The notes under the pieces: generated by a model | Databases searched by the model: none | Seen by the model: only the letters and a program-made list of their open reading frames with translations | What the model was told of the DNA's origin: nothing | In this document: in pieces, positions 1-7,922 of the stretch | How positions within the stretch are numbered: position 1 is the stretch's first letter | Layout of the letters: every line of letters starts with the position of its first letter | Source of the DNA: Caldilineales bacterium | GTDB taxonomy: Bacteria > Chloroflexota > Anaerolineae > J102 | Length of the DNA: 64,000 nucleotides | NCBI GenBank assembly: GCA_019695115.1 | Contig: JAIBAP010000002.1 | Span: 119,034-183,033, forward strand | Direction: 5' to 3' | Position numbers and translations under genes: made by a program

Positions 1-1
1 G

Positions 2-742
2 CCGGCGCTCGACGTGAGCGATCTGAAGATCGGCAGCCAGGTGCGCGTCTACTATCGGCTGCTGGCCGGCGGCGATAAGCTCGCCCTTGCCATCGACCTC
101 CTCGCCACCGCCACCACCACGCCGCTCCCCGCCCCCATCACCATCAACGGCGAAATCACCGGGCTGGACGGCGGGCGCATCGTCGTCGGTGGCTACAGCT
201 TCCGCCTCACCGCTCAGACGAGCATCGATGGCGACCCGGCCGTGGGCAAGCAGGCCACCGTCAGCGGGCACTACGACGCCGATGGCGACCTGATCGCCGA
301 TGCGATCACCGTGCGCGAGTGGCCGTCGATCGACTTCGGCGGCGTCATCACCTCGATCCAGGGCGGTCACCTCACCATCGATGGGCCTTATGGCGTCTGG
401 ATCGTTGACATCGGCGGGGCCGTGGTCACTGGTGCACCCGTCGTTGGCGCCACGGTGGAGGGGCATGGCCGCCAACGACCTGACGGCCTCATCATCGCCG
501 AATCGCTGATCGTCGTCTCCTCGCCCGCCACCCCCACCTCCCCGCCCACAGCCACCCCAAGCGCCACGCCGCCGCCTGCCGCCACCCCCACCCCCACCGA
601 ACCGGTCCCGACGGACACCCCCGTTCCACCCACCGACACCCCGATCCCGCCCACCGATACCCCCATCCCGCCGACCGACACCCCCATCCCGCCCACCGAG
701 CCGCCGCCCCCTACGACCGAACCTACCCAAGAGGCCGGCTAG
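2..742 (+). CDS. DUF5666-type exported protein, 5' end outside window
   Basis: The frame is already open at the first bases, upstream of a GTG at 14, so the true start probably lies before the window. About residues 45-100 and 105-165 look like two copies of a small beta-barrel fold: GEITGLDGGRIVVGGYSF and GVITSIQGGHLTIDGPYGVW begin matching strands. This is typical of DUF5666 domains. The last 65 residues are a Pro/Thr linker with PPTDTPI units, and the protein ends shortly after it without a membrane anchor. Such tails are usual on exported Chloroflexota proteins. The function is unknown. The next gene starts 27 bp downstream and may be co-transcribed. Confidence 0.7.
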   Translation, partial: PALDVSDLKIGSQVRVYYRLLAGGDKLALAIDLLATATTTPLPAPITINGEITGLDGGRIVVGGYSFRLTAQTSIDGDPAVGKQATVSGHYDADGDLIADAITVREWPSIDFGGVITSIQGGHLTIDGPYGVWIVDIGGAVVTGAPVVGATVEGHGRQRPDGLIIAESLIVVSSPATPTSPPTATPSATPPPAATPTPTEPVPTDTPVPPTDTPIPPTDTPIPPTDTPIPPTEPPPPTTEPTQEAG

Positions 743-769
743 CTGCTGACCTGACAGGAGCCTTCCCCC

Positions 770-1834
770 ATGGCATCACCACAAGCGCATCCGACTCAAC
801 TCTCTCCGGCCTGGGCTGCTATCGCCAGCGTGGGCCAGGGCCTTCGCCTTCGCCACCCTATCCTGACGGTCACGCCGGCCGGCCGGCCGAGCGCGGTCTG
901 GGAGGCTGACAAGTCGATCCTGGTCAGCCATTGCCTCAACCAGGTCTGGCAGCCGCCCCTGCGTTTGTTGGGCGGTATGCAACCGGTCATCACCCATGCC
1001 GGCGGCGAGTCGCTGTTTGTGGCCTTTGCCAACAACTACTCAGGGCGTTTCGAGATTTACTTCACAGCCTGGGAGGGGGGGCGCTGGTCGTTGCCGGTCA
1101 ATGTCTCTTATACCGCCGGCGATTCGGTGCAGCCGGTGCTCGTCGCTGCGGCCGATGGCGCTCGTCGCATCGTCTGGGAAGATCGCAGCCCCGGTTACCC
1201 GGTCATCTACCACGCCTGGCGCCGCTCGGACTGGCGCTGGGAGACCCGGCCTGTGCCCAACAGCGCCGGGCGCCGGCCGGCCGCTTGTCTGGATGCCGAT
1301 GGCCGCCTGCACGTGGCCTTCCAGACCGGCGATGATAACCTCAGCAGCGGCAATGTGCTCTACACCGCTCTCCAGAATGGTGTGTGGACGCCGCCGCAGC
1401 TGATCTCCTCTGGCAGCAGTCCGGCGGCAGGGGTGGCGATCGGGGTCGATCCGGGGGGGATGGTGCATGCGGCCTGGCGGGAGCGCCGCCCGGAGGCCGA
1501 TGTGATCTGCTATGCGGTCGGCCGGCCTGGCGTGTGGTCGACCGCCCAGGTGATCAGCCCGCTGCTCGACCGTGGCGCATTTCCCGACCTGGTGGTGGCC
1601 GGGGATGGGCGGGTGCATGTGGCCTGGGATCACACCGAAGTGTTGGAACACGCCCTGCGTCCGGTTGGCGGCGCCAGCTGGGCGCCGATCGAGATGGCGG
1701 CGGCCGAGTTCTATCGCCTGGGCCGGCCGTCGCTGGCGTTGGACGCCGCCGGGAAGTTGCACAGCCTTTGGGTGCTGCAAAAACCTGAGGGGCAGGGCGA
1801 GTTGCGGTATACGGTGCGGCAGGCGGTAAGTTGA
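770..1834 (+). CDS. Beta-propeller-like (sialidase/BNR-type fold) protein of unknown function
   Basis: This 354-aa protein has no signal peptide. Its start is supported by AGGAG at 756-760. It is built of about six repeats of 45-50 residues, each with a strand carrying a Trp or Tyr followed by a phrase like GRLHVAF, GMVHAAW, GRVHVAW or GKLHSLW. That is the usual look of a six-bladed propeller in the sialidase/BNR superfamily. The Asp-box (SxDxGxTW) is not clearly present, so sialidase activity should not be assumed. It follows the DUF5666 gene closely on the same strand. I place the fold with fair confidence but not the function. Confidence 0.6.
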   Translation: MASPQAHPTQLSPAWAAIASVGQGLRLRHPILTVTPAGRPSAVWEADKSILVSHCLNQVWQPPLRLLGGMQPVITHAGGESLFVAFANNYSGRFEIYFTAWEGGRWSLPVNVSYTAGDSVQPVLVAAADGARRIVWEDRSPGYPVIYHAWRRSDWRWETRPVPNSAGRRPAACLDADGRLHVAFQTGDDNLSSGNVLYTALQNGVWTPPQLISSGSSPAAGVAIGVDPGGMVHAAWRERRPEADVICYAVGRPGVWSTAQVISPLLDRGAFPDLVVAGDGRVHVAWDHTEVLEHALRPVGGASWAPIEMAAAEFYRLGRPSLALDAAGKLHSLWVLQKPEGQGELRYTVRQAVS

Positions 1835-2084
1835 TCCGACCTGGCACAAGCTGTCAGTTTGCGCGATAGCCTCATTCAGGTGGCTCCATAAGATGAATCC
1901 AGAGTATCTTGACTGCGTTTGGTTTTTCGGTGGTTTCCTGGCATTGGTCGGCTGATAATGGGGAGTACGGTGCAACGCGTACTGAGTGTGACAGCGGCCG
2001 CATTCGACCAAACAACGGTGATGGCAGGCGTGGTCGTGGTCGAAACAGGGGAGGGCTGGCTGGTGAAAGTAATGTGGAACGAGT
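1835..2084. other. Intergenic stretch without a supported gene
   Basis: Between the propeller gene and the DUF4143 scrap I find no ORF with a ribosome binding site. A 42-codon frame runs from 1958 to 2086 and has protein-like composition, but it lacks a Shine-Dalgarno sequence and any recognisable motif. The segment may be decayed coding DNA of the same origin as the downstream remnant. Confidence 0.4.
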
Positions 2085-2240
2085 GACGCCTATTGCTGGG
2101 CCTCCCACGGCGGGGCTGAGTTGGACTCGCTGGTGCGCATCGGCGGCAAGCACTATGGTTTCGAGATCAAATAGGTCGACGCGCCTGGCATCAGTCGATC
2201 GATGCGCTCGGCCCAACAAGACCTGGAATTCGCGCACCTT
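2085..2240 (+). pseudogene. Remnant of a DUF4143/AAA ATPase C-terminus with in-frame stop
   Basis: Read in the frame of 2085, the DNA gives DAYCWASHGGAELDSLVRIG, then GKHYGFEIK, a TAG stop at 2172-2174, then VDAPGISRSMRSAQQDLEF. The pattern (W..H.GAELD, GGK.YGFEIK.VDAP..., SMR.A..DL) matches the C-terminal DUF4143 nuclease-like domain of archaeal-type AAA ATPases, where the segment is continuous. The ATPase domain and most of DUF4143 are absent, and a TAA at 2070-2072 closes the frame upstream. It is a fossil fragment of about 50 codons, left just upstream of the rpmH promoter. The assignment rests on remembered family sequence. Confidence 0.6.
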
Positions 2241-2273
2241 GAATCCGGGCCGCCACCCATCCCGCCCGCGATT

Positions 2274-2302
2274 TTGACGCCCGCCCCGCGCCCGGCTATA
2301 AT
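2274..2302 (+). promoter_or_regulatory. Sigma-70-type promoter of the rpmH operon
   Basis: TTGACG (2274-2279) and a perfect TATAAT (2297-2302) are separated by 17 bp, matching the housekeeping consensus. Transcription would start near 2309, leaving a leader of about 100 nt before rpmH. It overlaps nothing else and faces the ribosomal protein gene. Confidence 0.8.
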
Positions 2303-2317
2303 TTCTGGTCGCGTTGG

Positions 2318-2351
2318 TGGGAGGCCCAAACGCCTCCCATCATCTTTTTTT
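2318..2351 (+). terminator. Terminator-like hairpin in the rpmH leader (possible attenuator)
   Basis: TGGGAGGC (2318-2325) pairs perfectly with GCCTCCCA (2332-2339) around a 6-nt loop. A run of seven T follows at 2345-2351. It lies after the promoter and before rpmH, so if active it would stop most transcripts after about 40 nt. It could instead end transcription arriving from upstream. Confidence 0.6.
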
Positions 2352-2412
2352 GTCCACTTCACGGCCGCTCTTGCCGGCGACCGTCTCACCCTATCCGAAG
2401 GAAACACCCGCA

Positions 2413-2547
2413 ATGAAACGCACCTGGCAACCCAAAGTCCGCCGCCGCTTCCGCACGCATGGCTTCCGCGAGCGCATGACCACTCGCGGCGGTCGCAATG
2501 TCCTCAAGCGCCGCCACCTGCGCGGCCGCCGACAACTGACCGTCTGA
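2413..2547 (+). CDS. rpmH: 50S ribosomal protein L34
   Basis: This is a 44-aa, very basic protein beginning [18 protein letters not shown] and containing the family core RxxTxxGRxVLxxRRxxGR, here [20 protein letters not shown]34 is a small component of the large ribosomal subunit, bound within 23S rRNA. The length is normal for the family. The start is set by AAGGAA at 2398-2403. It is the first gene of the rpmH-rnpA-yidD-yidC-jag cluster. That cluster often lies beside dnaA and oriC, but no dnaA or DnaA-box cluster is visible here. Confidence 0.97.
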   Translation: MKRTWQPKVRRRFRTHGFRERMTTRGGRNVLKRRHLRGRRQLTV

Positions 2548-2559
2548 GCTGGGGCCGCG

Positions 2560-2949
2560 GTGCATCGTCGCCATCGGCTGACTGCAAATGAACGCTTCCA
2601 GCAGGTGCGCCGGCAGGGCCAGAGCCGTGAAGAACGCCTCGTCGTCCTCATCTACCTGCCCAACGACTTGCCCTACAGCCGCTTTGGCTTTGCCGCCAGC
2701 CGGCGCGTGGGCAAGGCCGTCCGCCGCAACCGCGCCCGGCGCCTGCTGCGCGAATCGGTCAGGTTGCAGTTCGAGACCCTCGCCGCCGGTTGGGATATGA
2801 TCTTCATCGCCCGTACGGGAACGGCTACGGCCACGTTCCAGCAAGTCGACAGCGACTGCCGCAAAGCCCTGCGCCGCGCTGGCCTGCTGCGCTTGCCGGA
2901 CCCTCCACTACTGCCGGAGCCGCCGCTACCCGTGGAGCCGACCTCGTGA
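2560..2949 (+). CDS. rnpA: Ribonuclease P protein component
   Basis: This 129-aa basic protein starts at GTG, 12 bp after rpmH. It carries the RNase P protein signature: the [13 protein letters not shown] start, the [19 protein letters not shown] core and the RLLRE continuation. It binds the catalytic RNase P RNA and helps mature the 5' ends of tRNA. The last 25 residues are Pro-rich ([15 protein letters not shown]) and extend beyond the usual end of about 115 residues. The stop overlaps the GTG of yidD, indicating translational coupling. Confidence 0.95.
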   Translation: MHRRHRLTANERFQQVRRQGQSREERLVVLIYLPNDLPYSRFGFAASRRVGKAVRRNRARRLLRESVRLQFETLAAGWDMIFIARTGTATATFQQVDSDCRKALRRAGLLRLPDPPLLPEPPLPVEPTS

Positions 2950-3155
2950 AAAGCATCTTCCTCGCCCTCATCCGCGGCTACCAGCGTTTCCTTTCGCCGG
3001 CCTTGGGCGCCAACTGCATCTACCAGCCCAGTTGCTCGCACTACACCTACCAGGCGATCGAGAAATACGGGGTGCTGCGCGGCGGCTGGCTGGGCGCCAA
3101 ACGCATCGCCCGCTGCCACCCCTTCCACGCCGGCGGCTATGACCCTGTTCCCTGA
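2946..3155 (+). CDS. yidD: Membrane protein insertion efficiency factor YidD
   Basis: This 69-aa protein starts at GTG and overlaps the rnpA stop (GTGA). It shows the complete YidD signature: [40 protein letters not shown] and then [13 protein letters not shown]. The three conserved cysteines are present. YidD is a small membrane-associated helper of YidC in inserting membrane proteins. Its place between rnpA and yidC is the standard one. Confidence 0.95.
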   Translation: MKSIFLALIRGYQRFLSPALGANCIYQPSCSHYTYQAIEKYGVLRGGWLGAKRIARCHPFHAGGYDPVP

Positions 3156-3197
3156 CCTTACCCGCCGGGATGATACCCCCGGCTCTGGAGCTACTAC

Positions 3198-4253
3198 GTG
3201 AAACGTTTTACCCGATACCTGCCGCTCATCCTCCTCCTGGTATTGGCGGCGATCCTGCTTAGCGGCTGTGGTCGCGTCACCACCGACGCGGCAACCGGCG
3301 AGCAGGTGTACCAACCGGGGGCCTTGGAGATCATCGCCGGGCCGATGCGCTCGGTCATGATTTTCTTCCACGGCTTGCTGGATAACATCAGTACCTTTGC
3401 CTGGGGCTGGTCCATCATTCTGGTGGCCGTAATGATCCGCCTATTGCTGCTGCCCCTTGGCATCCGGCAGATGCGGTCGATGCGCGTCGCTCAGGCCAAG
3501 ATGCAGGCCGTCCAACCCGAACTGGATGCGTTGAAGAAGAAGTACGCCAAGGACAAGCAGAAGCTGCAAGAAGAACAGATGAAGCTGTATCAGAAGCATG
3601 GGATCATGCAGGCGCAGATGGCCGGCTGTCTGCCCACCCTCTTGCAAATGCCGATCCTGATCGCCTTCTATTATGCCCTGCTGGGTCTGATCGTGCAGAG
3701 CAGCTTCAAAGGCGCCCGCTTCTATCTCATCCCCAACCTGGCCTATCCTACGTACTATGGCGGCTTGAAATGGCTGACACAAGATTTCAGCCTGCAGAAA
3801 CTCCTCCAATTAGATGTCTGGCCATACCTGGTGCTCCCCGTCATCCTGGCCGTCACCCAATATGCGATGACCAAGATGAGCCAGGCCAACCAGCCCGCCC
3901 CCGACCCCGATAACCCCAGCGCGGCCATGATGGGACAGATGACCATCCTCATGACCGGGATGTTCGTCTTCTTCTCGTTGCAGGTGCCTTCGGGCGTCAG
4001 CCTCTATTGGGCCGTAGGCAACCTCCTGGCGATAGCGCAGCAATACTACGTCAACCGGCAGAAGCTGCACTGGGCCGCCGAACCCGCCGCCGCCCCGGCC
4101 CCCGCCATCGCCGCCGGCGACGACTCTGAAGACGATGAGGCGCCGCCGGCTTCGTCCAACGGCAGAAACAAATACACCTCTGACACCGCCGCCAGCGCCG
4201 AACTGCCCGAAACCGCCGCTTCCCCCCGCCGCAAACGCCGCCGGCGGCGATAG
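3198..4253 (+). CDS. yidC: Membrane protein insertase YidC (lipoprotein-type, OxaA family)
   Basis: This 351-aa protein starts at GTG behind GGAG (3187-3190). An N-terminal signal ends in a lipobox, LLSGCG, so Cys25 is probably lipidated, as in the short YidC/SpoIIIJ proteins of monoderm bacteria. There is no large periplasmic domain as in E. coli. The groove arginine is Arg81 in AVMIRLLLLPL. A charged coiled-coil hairpin (ELDALKKKYAKDKQKLQEEQ) lies between TM1 and TM2, followed by the AGCLPTLLQMPI segment. Three further hydrophobic segments follow. The tail is an Ala/Pro/acid linker ending in RRKRRRRR, which could contact the ribosome. It inserts membrane proteins alone or with SecYEG. Confidence 0.96.
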   Translation: MKRFTRYLPLILLLVLAAILLSGCGRVTTDAATGEQVYQPGALEIIAGPMRSVMIFFHGLLDNISTFAWGWSIILVAVMIRLLLLPLGIRQMRSMRVAQAKMQAVQPELDALKKKYAKDKQKLQEEQMKLYQKHGIMQAQMAGCLPTLLQMPILIAFYYALLGLIVQSSFKGARFYLIPNLAYPTYYGGLKWLTQDFSLQKLLQLDVWPYLVLPVILAVTQYAMTKMSQANQPAPDPDNPSAAMMGQMTILMTGMFVFFSLQVPSGVSLYWAVGNLLAIAQQYYVNRQKLHWAAEPAAAPAPAIAAGDDSEDDEAPPASSNGRNKYTSDTAASAELPETAASPRRKRRRRR

Positions 4254-4392
4254 GTGGAGATTGGAGATTGGAGATTGGTTATTGGTTATTGGAGATTTCG
4301 CTCGATAGCCAATAACCAATAACCAATAACCACGACCTATCACGCAACACGCAATACGCAACACACACTACGCACCACGCAAACACCGAATA
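4254..4392. repeat. Heptanucleotide arrays, ATTGGNN and ACGCANN, with large inverted repeat
   Basis: The yidC-jag gap is almost entirely 7-nt units. ATTGGAG/ATTGGTT units run to about 4292. The reverse-complement units CCAATAA follow at 4309-4331, so ATTGGTTATTGGTTATTGG (4274-4292) can pair perfectly with 4309-4327 across a 16-nt loop. From about 4340 a different 7-nt family starts: ACGCAAC, ACGCAAT, ACGCACC. This is one of at least nine such loci in the window. Confidence 0.85.
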
Positions 4393-4420
4393 AATCACAA
4401 TTGTACGCTTTGGAGATGTC

Positions 4421-5170
4421 ATGACAGAATTTAGCGGTCGCACCGTCACCGAGGCCATCGAAACGGGCTTGCAGGACCTGGGCCTGGCGCCTGACCAGGT
4501 CGAGGTCGAAGTCCTGGAAGAGGGGCGAGGGGGAGTCTTTGGCATGGGCGCCAAACTGGCCCGCGTGCGCCTGATCCCCCGCGGGCAGGACGCCGTCATC
4601 GCCCCCGCCGCCGACCAGCCAGAAGCCGAGGCGGCGCCGACCCACAGCCAACCTGAACCCGCCCCTGTCGCCAGCGAAGCCGAGGCATCACCCCTTGCCC
4701 CCGACCCCCTCCTGGAGACGGCGCGCGACTTTCTGCAAGGGCTGCTCGACCACATGGAACTCCCGGCCACCGTCGAGGCCAACAAAGAGCCGCCCGCCGA
4801 CGGCGAAGACGAGGAAACCTACTACCTCAACATCGCCGGCGACGACCTCAGCCTGCTCATCGGTCGCCGCGGCGAGACGCTGGACGCCCTCCAATACCTG
4901 GTGCGGCTGGTGGTCAACCAGCGCACACACAAATGGCCGCACATCGAAATCGACGTCGAGCACTACAAGAAACGCCGCCAACACGGCTTGCAGCGTCTGG
5001 CCGAACAGATGGCCGCCCAGGCCGTCAGCGAGCATCGCACCATGGTGCTCGAGGCCATGGCCCCGCGCGACCGTCGCATCATCCACATGACCCTGCGCGA
5101 CCGCAGCGATGTCACGACCAAGAGCATCGGCGAGGGCGAAAACCGCAAAGTGACCATCGTCCCCACCTGA
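4421..5170 (+). CDS. jag: RNA-binding protein Jag/KhpB
   Basis: This 249-aa protein starts at ATG with GGAG at 4412-4415. The N-terminal Jag_N domain (about 1-50) shows GRTVTEAIETGLQDLGL and GVFGMGAKLARV. An acidic/Ala-Pro linker is followed by a KH domain (about 115-180) with IGRRGETLDALQYLVRLVVN, and then an R3H domain with the RRIIHMTLRDR helix. KhpB, usually with KhpA, binds RNA and in Firmicutes affects cell division and sporulation. Its position after yidC is the conserved arrangement. It is the last gene of the cluster, and a terminator follows. Confidence 0.93.
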   Translation: MTEFSGRTVTEAIETGLQDLGLAPDQVEVEVLEEGRGGVFGMGAKLARVRLIPRGQDAVIAPAADQPEAEAAPTHSQPEPAPVASEAEASPLAPDPLLETARDFLQGLLDHMELPATVEANKEPPADGEDEETYYLNIAGDDLSLLIGRRGETLDALQYLVRLVVNQRTHKWPHIEIDVEHYKKRRQHGLQRLAEQMAAQAVSEHRTMVLEAMAPRDRRIIHMTLRDRSDVTTKSIGEGENRKVTIVPT

Positions 5171-5207
5171 TCCTCTCTGGCAGCCTCCGTCGCGGCGACG
5201 ACTGAAC

Positions 5208-5238
5208 CGGCCTCCGTGCGTGCGGAGGCCGTTTTTTT
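5208..5238 (+). terminator. Rho-independent terminator after jag
   Basis: CGGCCTCCG (5208-5216) pairs perfectly with CGGAGGCCG (5223-5231) around a 6-nt loop, followed by seven T. It ends the rpmH-jag operon. Confidence 0.9.
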
Positions 5239-5278
5239 GTCCGTCCGCTCTGGCATATAATGAGACCGGTCTCCTCCC

Positions 5279-6445
5279 GTGTCTGCCATCCCCCCCGCAA
5301 GCGGCCGGCCCCGCCTGGGCCTTGTCGCCACCCTGCTTTCCACTGCGGCCAGCTACCGCGGCGCCGGCATCCACACCTACAGCCGCCAGCTGCTGCAACA
5401 CCTCCCCGGCCAGCAACCCGCGCTCGCTTACCACGCTTTCGTCAACGACCCCGCCTACCAGCCTCCCCCCGGCATCGACCTGCACCGGGCGCCCGCGGCC
5501 AGCCAGCGCCCCTTGCTCCGCATCCTCTGGGAGCAGATAGCCCTCCCCCTCGCCGCCCGCCGCCGCCAGATCGACCTGTTCCACGGCCTGGCCTACGCCC
5601 TCCCCCTTGCCGCCGGTCTCCCCGGCGTCGTCACCGTCCACGACCTCAGCTTCCTTCTTTTCCCCCACTCTTTTGGGCCGGGCAACCGCCTTTACCTTTC
5701 CCGCATCACCGCCCTCAGTTGCCGGCGGGCGCGCAAAGTCATCGCCGTCTCGCAGGCCACCGCCCGCGATGTCCAGCGGCTGTTAGGGGTCCCGGCCGAC
5801 CGCATCGAAGTCATCTACAACGGCGTAGACGAGGCCTACTTTCCCCGCCCTGCGGCAGAAATCGAGGAGACCCGGCTGCGCGCCGGCTGGCCCGACCGTT
5901 TTCTGCTCAGCGTCGGCACCCTTGAGCCGCGCAAGAACCACCTCATGCTCATCGAAGCCTACGCCATCTACCGCCGTCTGGCTGTGGCGCCCTTGCCGCT
6001 GTTGATTGCCGGCGGTCGGGGCTGGCAGTACGACGCCATCTTCGCCCGCGTGTCGGCCCTCGGCCTCGATCAGCATGTCCACTTCCTCGGCTTCGCCCCG
6101 GCTTCGCTGCTACCCTGGCTCTATAACGCCGCCACCGTCTTCGTCTACCCCTCGCGCTACGAAGGCTTCGGCCTGCCGGTGGCCGAGGCCCTGGCCTGCG
6201 GCCTCCCGGCCATCACCTCCACCGCCAGCAGTCTGCCCGAGGTGGCCGGCGAGGCGGCGCACACGGTGGACCCTGACGATACCGAAACCCTGGCCGTCGC
6301 CCTGGCCGCAATCACCGGCGACGCCGAACGCCGGGCGATGATGCGGGCGGCCGGGCTGGCGCAGGCAGAGCGTTTTCGTTGGACACTCACCGCGGCCAAG
6401 ACGGCTGCCCTGTATGCCTCGATCACCGAGGATCGACATGGCTAA
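5279..6445 (+). CDS. Glycosyltransferase family 4 (GT-B fold)
   Basis: This 388-aa protein starts at GTG. A TATAAT at 5256-5261 would put the transcript start only about ten bases upstream, so the leader is very short. The N-terminal Glyco_transf_4 half begins RLGLVATLLSTAASYRGAGIHTYSRQL without a signal peptide. The C-terminal half has the GT4 landmarks VGTLEPRKNHLMLIEAY, HVHFLGFAPASLLPWLYNAA and the E-x7-E motif in YPSRYEGFGLPVAEAL. It should transfer an activated sugar to a polysaccharide or lipid-linked acceptor at the inner face of the membrane. It overlaps the next gene by eight bases, so the two probably act together in exopolysaccharide or surface glycan synthesis. Confidence 0.9.
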   Translation: MSAIPPASGRPRLGLVATLLSTAASYRGAGIHTYSRQLLQHLPGQQPALAYHAFVNDPAYQPPPGIDLHRAPAASQRPLLRILWEQIALPLAARRRQIDLFHGLAYALPLAAGLPGVVTVHDLSFLLFPHSFGPGNRLYLSRITALSCRRARKVIAVSQATARDVQRLLGVPADRIEVIYNGVDEAYFPRPAAEIEETRLRAGWPDRFLLSVGTLEPRKNHLMLIEAYAIYRRLAVAPLPLLIAGGRGWQYDAIFARVSALGLDQHVHFLGFAPASLLPWLYNAATVFVYPSRYEGFGLPVAEALACGLPAITSTASSLPEVAGEAAHTVDPDDTETLAVALAAITGDAERRAMMRAAGLAQAERFRWTLTAAKTAALYASITEDRHG

Positions 6446-7865
6446 ACTGTTCGTGCGTTTTCACAAACAGTTCCTCATCGCCACGGACGTCGTCCTGGTC
6501 ATCCTTTCGTTCTACCTGGCCTGGTACGTTCGCTACCAGTTGCAGTGGTATCGCAGCGTCGATCCGGCCTCCTACACCAGCTTTGACTTCTATTTGCGGG
6601 TTTCGGCGCTGGCGGCGGCGCTCATCTTCGTGGCCTTCAACATCGAGGGGGCCTACAACCTGCCGCCGGGGACGGGGTTTCTGGACGAATTCTATCGCCT
6701 GTTCAACGGCACGACCACCGTCACCATCATCCTCATGGTCGGCAACTACATGTTCCAGCCGGCCTATCATTCGCGCCTGGTGTACGGCATCGGCGGCGTG
6801 CTGATCCTGATCTTCACCACCCTCAGCCGCCTGTTCGACCGCGACCTCTTGGCGCGCTTGCGGCGTCGGGGCATCGGCGCCAAACGCGTCCTCCTTGTCG
6901 GCGCCGGCGAGACCAGCCGCCACATCATGCGCGTGCTGCTGGCCAACCGCAACCTGGGCTATGATGTCGTCGGTTTCCTGGACGACGACCCGGAACGCGG
7001 CCAGCGCAATCTGGGACCATTCACCGGGCTTGGCCCCATCGAAAACCTGCCCCAGGTTCTGAACGAGGACCATGTCGATGAGGTCATCATCACCCTGCCC
7101 TGGCAATACCATCGCCGCATCATCGGCGTCCTCACCCAGTGCGAGCGCCAGGCGGTCCGCGCCCGCGTCGTGCCCGATGTCTTGCAGATGAGCCTCGACC
7201 GGGTGGATGTCGAGGTCTTGGATGGCATCCCCCTGTTGGGGGTGAAGTACGTTGCCATCGCCGGCTCCCGCTTCGCCGTCAAACGGGCCATCGACCTGGT
7301 GCTGGCGACGCTGATAACCCTGCTCCTGGCGCCGCTCATGGCCATCCTGATCGTGCTGATCAAACTCGACTCGCCTGGCCCGGCCTTCTTCGTCCACGAG
7401 CGCGTGGGCAAGAACGGCGTCCTCTTCCGCACCTTCAAGTTCCGCTCTATGGTGGTCGAGGCCGAAGCCCTGCGCCCACAGCTCGCCGCCCTCAACGAAG
7501 CCGATGGCCCGCTGTTCAAGATCCGCGACGACCCGCGCGCCACCCGCGTCGGTCGCTACCTCCGCCGCTTCAGCCTCGACGAACTGCCCCAACTCTTCAA
7601 CGTTCTGCGCGGCGAGATGAGCCTGGTGGGGCCGCGCCCCGCCCTGCCCGACGAAGTGGCCGCTTACGAGTCCTGGCAGCGCAAACGGCTGGAAGTCATG
7701 CCCGGCATCACCGGCCTCTGGCAGATTTCCGGCCGCTCGGATTTGGGCTTCGAGGAAATGATGCTCCTGGACATCTACTACGTCGAGAACTGGTCGCCGC
7801 TTCTTGACGTCAGTATCATGCTGCGCACGATCCCCAAAGTCCTGCTGCGCCACGGCGCCTACTGA
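6438..7865 (+). CDS. Exopolysaccharide polyprenyl glycosylphosphotransferase (WbaP/WcaJ type)
   Basis: This 475-aa protein starts at the ATG at 6438, supported by GAGGA at 6428-6432 and by overlap with the preceding stop. An ATG at 6414 is less likely. About four N-terminal membrane helices (residues 10-130) come first. A CoA-binding-like Rossmann segment follows (KRVLLVGAGETSRHIMRVLL). The C-terminal bacterial sugar transferase domain has a membrane helix, PGPAFFVHERVGKNG, FRTFKFRSM, LRRFSLDELPQLFNVLRGEM, SLVGPRPALP and PGITGLWQISGRS. The family moves a sugar-1-phosphate from a nucleotide sugar to undecaprenyl phosphate, starting a repeat unit. The sugar cannot be read from sequence. Confidence 0.93.
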   Translation: MAKLFVRFHKQFLIATDVVLVILSFYLAWYVRYQLQWYRSVDPASYTSFDFYLRVSALAAALIFVAFNIEGAYNLPPGTGFLDEFYRLFNGTTTVTIILMVGNYMFQPAYHSRLVYGIGGVLILIFTTLSRLFDRDLLARLRRRGIGAKRVLLVGAGETSRHIMRVLLANRNLGYDVVGFLDDDPERGQRNLGPFTGLGPIENLPQVLNEDHVDEVIITLPWQYHRRIIGVLTQCERQAVRARVVPDVLQMSLDRVDVEVLDGIPLLGVKYVAIAGSRFAVKRAIDLVLATLITLLLAPLMAILIVLIKLDSPGPAFFVHERVGKNGVLFRTFKFRSMVVEAEALRPQLAALNEADGPLFKIRDDPRATRVGRYLRRFSLDELPQLFNVLRGEMSLVGPRPALPDEVAAYESWQRKRLEVMPGITGLWQISGRSDLGFEEMMLLDIYYVENWSPLLDVSIMLRTIPKVLLRHGAY

Positions 7866-7922
7866 CCCCGCTCCGTCCCCCCTCCCACCGCGGCCTCGCG
7901 GCCTTCCCCTGCTCCCTTCCGC

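Noticed and set aside
770..1834. An exo-sialidase
   Set aside because: The fold looks like a BNR-type propeller, but clear Asp-boxes, the catalytic arginines and a signal peptide are missing.
1958..2086. A 42-codon frame (MGSTVQRVLSVTAAAFD...)
   Set aside because: Protein-like composition, but no Shine-Dalgarno sequence and no known family. It may be part of the decayed region around the DUF4143 scrap.
1835..2412. A replication origin next to rpmH
   Set aside because: The rpmH-rnpA cluster often marks oriC, but no dnaA gene or cluster of TTATCCACA-like boxes is visible.
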